Shown here: positions 61,803-64,000 of the stretch, piece after piece
Layout of the letters: each line of letters starts with the position of its first letter
How positions within the stretch are numbered: position 1 is the first letter of the stretch
From: Burkholderiales bacterium
GTDB taxonomy: Bacteria; Pseudomonadota; Gammaproteobacteria; Burkholderiales; Burkholderiaceae_C
Length of the DNA stretch: 64,000 nt
Direction: 5' to 3'
Assembly: GCA_016213265.1 (NCBI GenBank)
Contig: JACRBA010000132.1
Coordinates: forward strand, 1-64,000
The notes under the pieces: model-generated
Databases searched by the model: none
What the model was told of the DNA's origin: nothing
The model's input: only the letters and a program-made list of their open reading frames with translations
Position numbers and translations under genes: made by a program

Positions 61803-64000
61803 ATGCACGACGACCTGGACGAACTGGACGAGCTGGGGCAGGGCGCCGGCATGGCTGACCCTCACGAGCTGGCCGAGTCGCCGCTGGATGAGGCCACCGA
61901 GGAGGCGCAGGCTGTCGCGTCTGCCGCCTCCGCATTGGTGGAGCAGCTGTCGCTGCGCCTGAAGGGCGAATACGACCGCCGCCGCGGGCAGCGCAGCGAA
62001 ATCGAGAAGCGTTGGCGCTCTGACATCGAGCAATACAACAGCCAGTACGACGCCGCCACGCAGGCCGCCTTCAAGGAGCGGCAGTTCGGCAGCCAGGTGT
62101 TCGTGCCGCTCACGCGCCGCATCTGCAACATCGTCGAGGCCCGGTGGGGCGACCTGCTGTTCCCGACCGACGACCGCAACTTCGTGGTGCAGGAGTCGCC
62201 CATCCCCGACCTGGCGGATGCGGAGGAGCTGGCCAAGAAGCTGCCGCCCGACGCCATGGTGGATGCCGGCGGCGCGCAGGTGCCTGCCGGCCAGCTCATC
62301 AAGGCGCTGCGCGACGTGCGCGAGGAGGCCAAGCGCAAGGCCGCCAACATGCAGCGCAAGGTCGATGACCAGCTGAAGGAGGCGAACTACCCCATCGAGG
62401 CGCGCAAGGCCATCCACGACGCGATCAAGCTGGGCACGGGCGTGCTCAAGGGTCCGTTCGCCCTGGCCCGCCGCAAGACCGTCTGGAAGTACGACGCCGC
62501 CGCCGGCCGGATGGTGCGCCACGTCATCGAGGACGTGACCGCCACCGTCAAGCGGGTGGACCCCTGGAACTTCTACCCCCAGCTCGGCGTGTCCGAGGTG
62601 GACGAGTCGGCCGACTTCTTCGAGAAGCACCGCATGAACATGGCCGAGCTGGCAGCCCTCGCGCGCCAGCCCGGCTTCGACCCCGCCGCCATCGCCGCCA
62701 TCATCGAAGGCAAGGTGATCGGCACGCAGGTGCGCGACGAGAACCTGGACGTGCAGCGCGAGGCAGCCGGCACGGTGGGGGTGGACGACGACCGCTTCAA
62801 CCTCATCGAATACACCGGCCCGGTGCTGACCGAGGAGCTGCGCGCGTGCGGCTGCGAGATGGCCGACGACCCGCTCATGAGCTACATGGCGGTCGTCTGG
62901 TTCAGCGAGTTCACCGGCCACGTCGTCAAGGCCATGCTGTACCCGGTCGAGGCCGGCAACCAGCGCCCGTACCGCGTGCTCAACTGGCAGCGCGACTCGT
63001 CCTGCATCTTCGGCTACGGCCTGCCCTACGAGATTCGGGACACGCAGGAGGCGGCCAACAGCGCCTTCCGCGCGGCCATGGACAACATGGGCCTGTCGGT
63101 AGGCCCGCAGCTGGTCATCAACGACAAGAAGATCGTGCCGGCCAACGGCCGCTGGGCGGTCGAGCCGAACAAGGTGTGGCGCCTGCAGGACGCGAGCGTG
63201 CCCGTCACCAACGTGTTCGCCTTCAACCAGGTCGAGTCGCGGGTGAGCGAGCTGCTGTCGGTGTTCAACGCCGCCAAGGCGCTGGCCGAGGAAATCGGCG
63301 GCCCGGCCATGGCCATGCAGGGCACCGAGGCCCCGAGCTATGCCCAGGCTGGCGCCACCGGCATGGCCATCGCCTACAACGCGGCGAACATCTGGATGCG
63401 CCGCGCCGTCAAGAACTATGACGACCAGATCACGGTGCCGCTGGTGAGCGGGTTCATCGACTGGAATATGGAGTTCAGCGACGACGACGACATCAAGGGC
63501 GACGTGAACGCGGTGGCGCGCGGGACCAGCGCACTGCTGGAAGCCGAGGGCCAGGTCCAGCGTCTGCAGGTGCTCATGGGCATGAGCCAGCAGGCCGGCA
63601 TCCCGATCCGCAAGATGGTCAACCAGCTGCGCCAGATGGCTCTGGCCATGCGCCTGGACCCCGACGACCTGCTGCCGAATGACGATGAGGTCAAGCAGAT
63701 GGAGGAGCAGCAGGCCCAAAACGGCCCGCCGCCGAACCCTGAGCTTGAGCGGCTGAAGCTGCGCCAGGCCGAGATGCAGGACGCCCAGGCCCAGCGCGAG
63801 CACGAGATGGCCATGGCCCAGCAGGCCAACCAGATTCGCGTCGCCGAGCTGGCCGCCAAGGAGAAGCTGACCATCGAGCAGGTGCGCGCCAAGTACGGCA
63901 TCGAGGAGATGCGCCTGGCGGCCCAGGTCGCCGACAAGCGCGAGCAGCGCGCGCACGACGCCCGCAAGACGAACGCTGAGCTGGCGGTCAAGGCCACGAT
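61803..64000 (+). CDS. Phage portal protein, C-terminus beyond window
   Basis: The frame is open for 732 codons to the window end. It begins MHDDLDELDELGQGAGMADP and continues ALVEQLSLRLKGEYDRRRGQ, VKRVDPWNFYPQLGVSEVDE and RPYRVLNWQRDSSCIFGYGL. This is a portal type of tailed phages that link the head vertex to the tail. A long C-terminal coiled coil (EHEMAMAQQANQIRVAELA) follows a Met/Gln-rich part. The ATG at 61803 is used. The end is outside the window. Confidence 0.88.
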   Translation, partial: MHDDLDELDELGQGAGMADPHELAESPLDEATEEAQAVASAASALVEQLSLRLKGEYDRRRGQRSEIEKRWRSDIEQYNSQYDAATQAAFKERQFGSQVFVPLTRRICNIVEARWGDLLFPTDDRNFVVQESPIPDLADAEELAKKLPPDAMVDAGGAQVPAGQLIKALRDVREEAKRKAANMQRKVDDQLKEANYPIEARKAIHDAIKLGTGVLKGPFALARRKTVWKYDAAAGRMVRHVIEDVTATVKRVDPWNFYPQLGVSEVDESADFFEKHRMNMAELAALARQPGFDPAAIAAIIEGKVIGTQVRDENLDVQREAAGTVGVDDDRFNLIEYTGPVLTEELRACGCEMADDPLMSYMAVVWFSEFTGHVVKAMLYPVEAGNQRPYRVLNWQRDSSCIFGYGLPYEIRDTQEAANSAFRAAMDNMGLSVGPQLVINDKKIVPANGRWAVEPNKVWRLQDASVPVTNVFAFNQVESRVSELLSVFNAAKALAEEIGGPAMAMQGTEAPSYAQAGATGMAIAYNAANIWMRRAVKNYDDQITVPLVSGFIDWNMEFSDDDDIKGDVNAVARGTSALLEAEGQVQRLQVLMGMSQQAGIPIRKMVNQLRQMALAMRLDPDDLLPNDDEVKQMEEQQAQNGPPPNPELERLKLRQAEMQDAQAQREHEMAMAQQANQIRVAELAAKEKLTIEQVRAKYGIEEMRLAAQVADKREQRAHDARKTNAELAVKAT

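Larger units (their letters stand above)
34609..64000. mobile_element. Prophage integrated at tRNA-Ser(CGA), left and middle part
   Basis: The element begins at the 3' end of tRNA-Ser with a P4-type integrase. It continues through an excisionase-like protein, recombination and replication genes, a Cro-like/repressor pair, a second leftward block, and a rightward operon with terminase and portal. Tail, lysis and attR lie beyond the window. All modules look intact. The long portal C-terminus and terminase type fit a tailed phage; morphology cannot be fixed without the tail genes. Confidence 0.93.

Overview
The window is high-GC bacterial chromosome, most likely from the Burkholderiales (Sphaerotilaceae/Comamonadaceae type). 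The gene order radC - fkpB - ispH - serS, the style of the DUF3297, SNF2-helicase and TonB-receptor proteins, and the overall codon use all point there; the species cannot be named from sequence alone. About 34.5 kb of chromosome is followed by about 29.5 kb of a prophage whose right end lies outside the window.

Region 1 (1-5.5 kb, minus strand) is a wrecked defence-type operon. It encodes an OLD-family ATPase/TOPRIM nuclease, a UvrD-like helicase (the class 2 OLD or Gabija-like pairing) and a third protein whose N-terminus looks like a Cap4/DUF4297-type nuclease. An IS5-family element (IS427 type, 824 bp) splits the helicase, and an IS3-family element cuts off the third gene. Removing the IS5 element plus one TA repeat restores the helicase frame exactly.

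Region 2 (5.7-17.8 kb) is ordinary accessory chromosome. It holds a TetR regulator facing a frameshifted short-chain dehydrogenase across a 43-bp perfect double dyad, a TonB-dependent receptor divergent from a propeller-type sensor kinase, a response regulator fused to a hybrid kinase, a thioredoxin-reductase-like flavoprotein, a DUF3297 protein and a luciferase-like monooxygenase.

Region 3 (17.8-25.2 kb) is a compact aminoacyl-carrier-protein locus. DUF1839, an amino acid:[carrier protein] ligase (a tRNA-synthetase paralogue) and an acyl-CoA dehydrogenase-like flavoenzyme run leftwards. An alpha/beta hydrolase, a phosphopantetheinyl transferase, an acyl carrier protein and a GH2 beta-mannosidase-like protein run rightwards. 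The likely logic is that the transferase arms the carrier protein, the ligase loads an amino acid and the flavoenzyme may oxidise it on the carrier. The end product is unknown.

Region 4 (25.4-34.6 kb) is housekeeping: an EF-hand protein, a Smr protein, radC, fkpB, ispH, serS, a SNF2 helicase and tRNA-Ser(CGA).

Region 5 (34.6-64 kb) is a tailed-phage prophage inserted beside tRNA-Ser(CGA). A P4-type integrase is followed by a leftward early operon (Cro-like protein, VRR-NUC nuclease, replication initiator, DnaB, Ref-like nuclease, AAA ATPase, SSB-like protein, Gp157, dUTPase, excisionase-like protein). A LexA/S24-type repressor reads the other way. A second leftward block carries moron-like genes: a histone-deacetylase-family enzyme, a metallopeptidase and a Cys-rich repeat protein. 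A rightward late operon runs through a RyR-domain protein, terminase small subunit, an Acb2/Tad1-like anti-CBASS sponge, a HExxH protein, terminase large subunit and portal (cut by the window end). A recurrent GGTTGAC/GTCAACC motif at several control regions is the probable repressor operator. Nearly all early genes are translationally coupled through ATGA, GTGA or TGATG overlaps.
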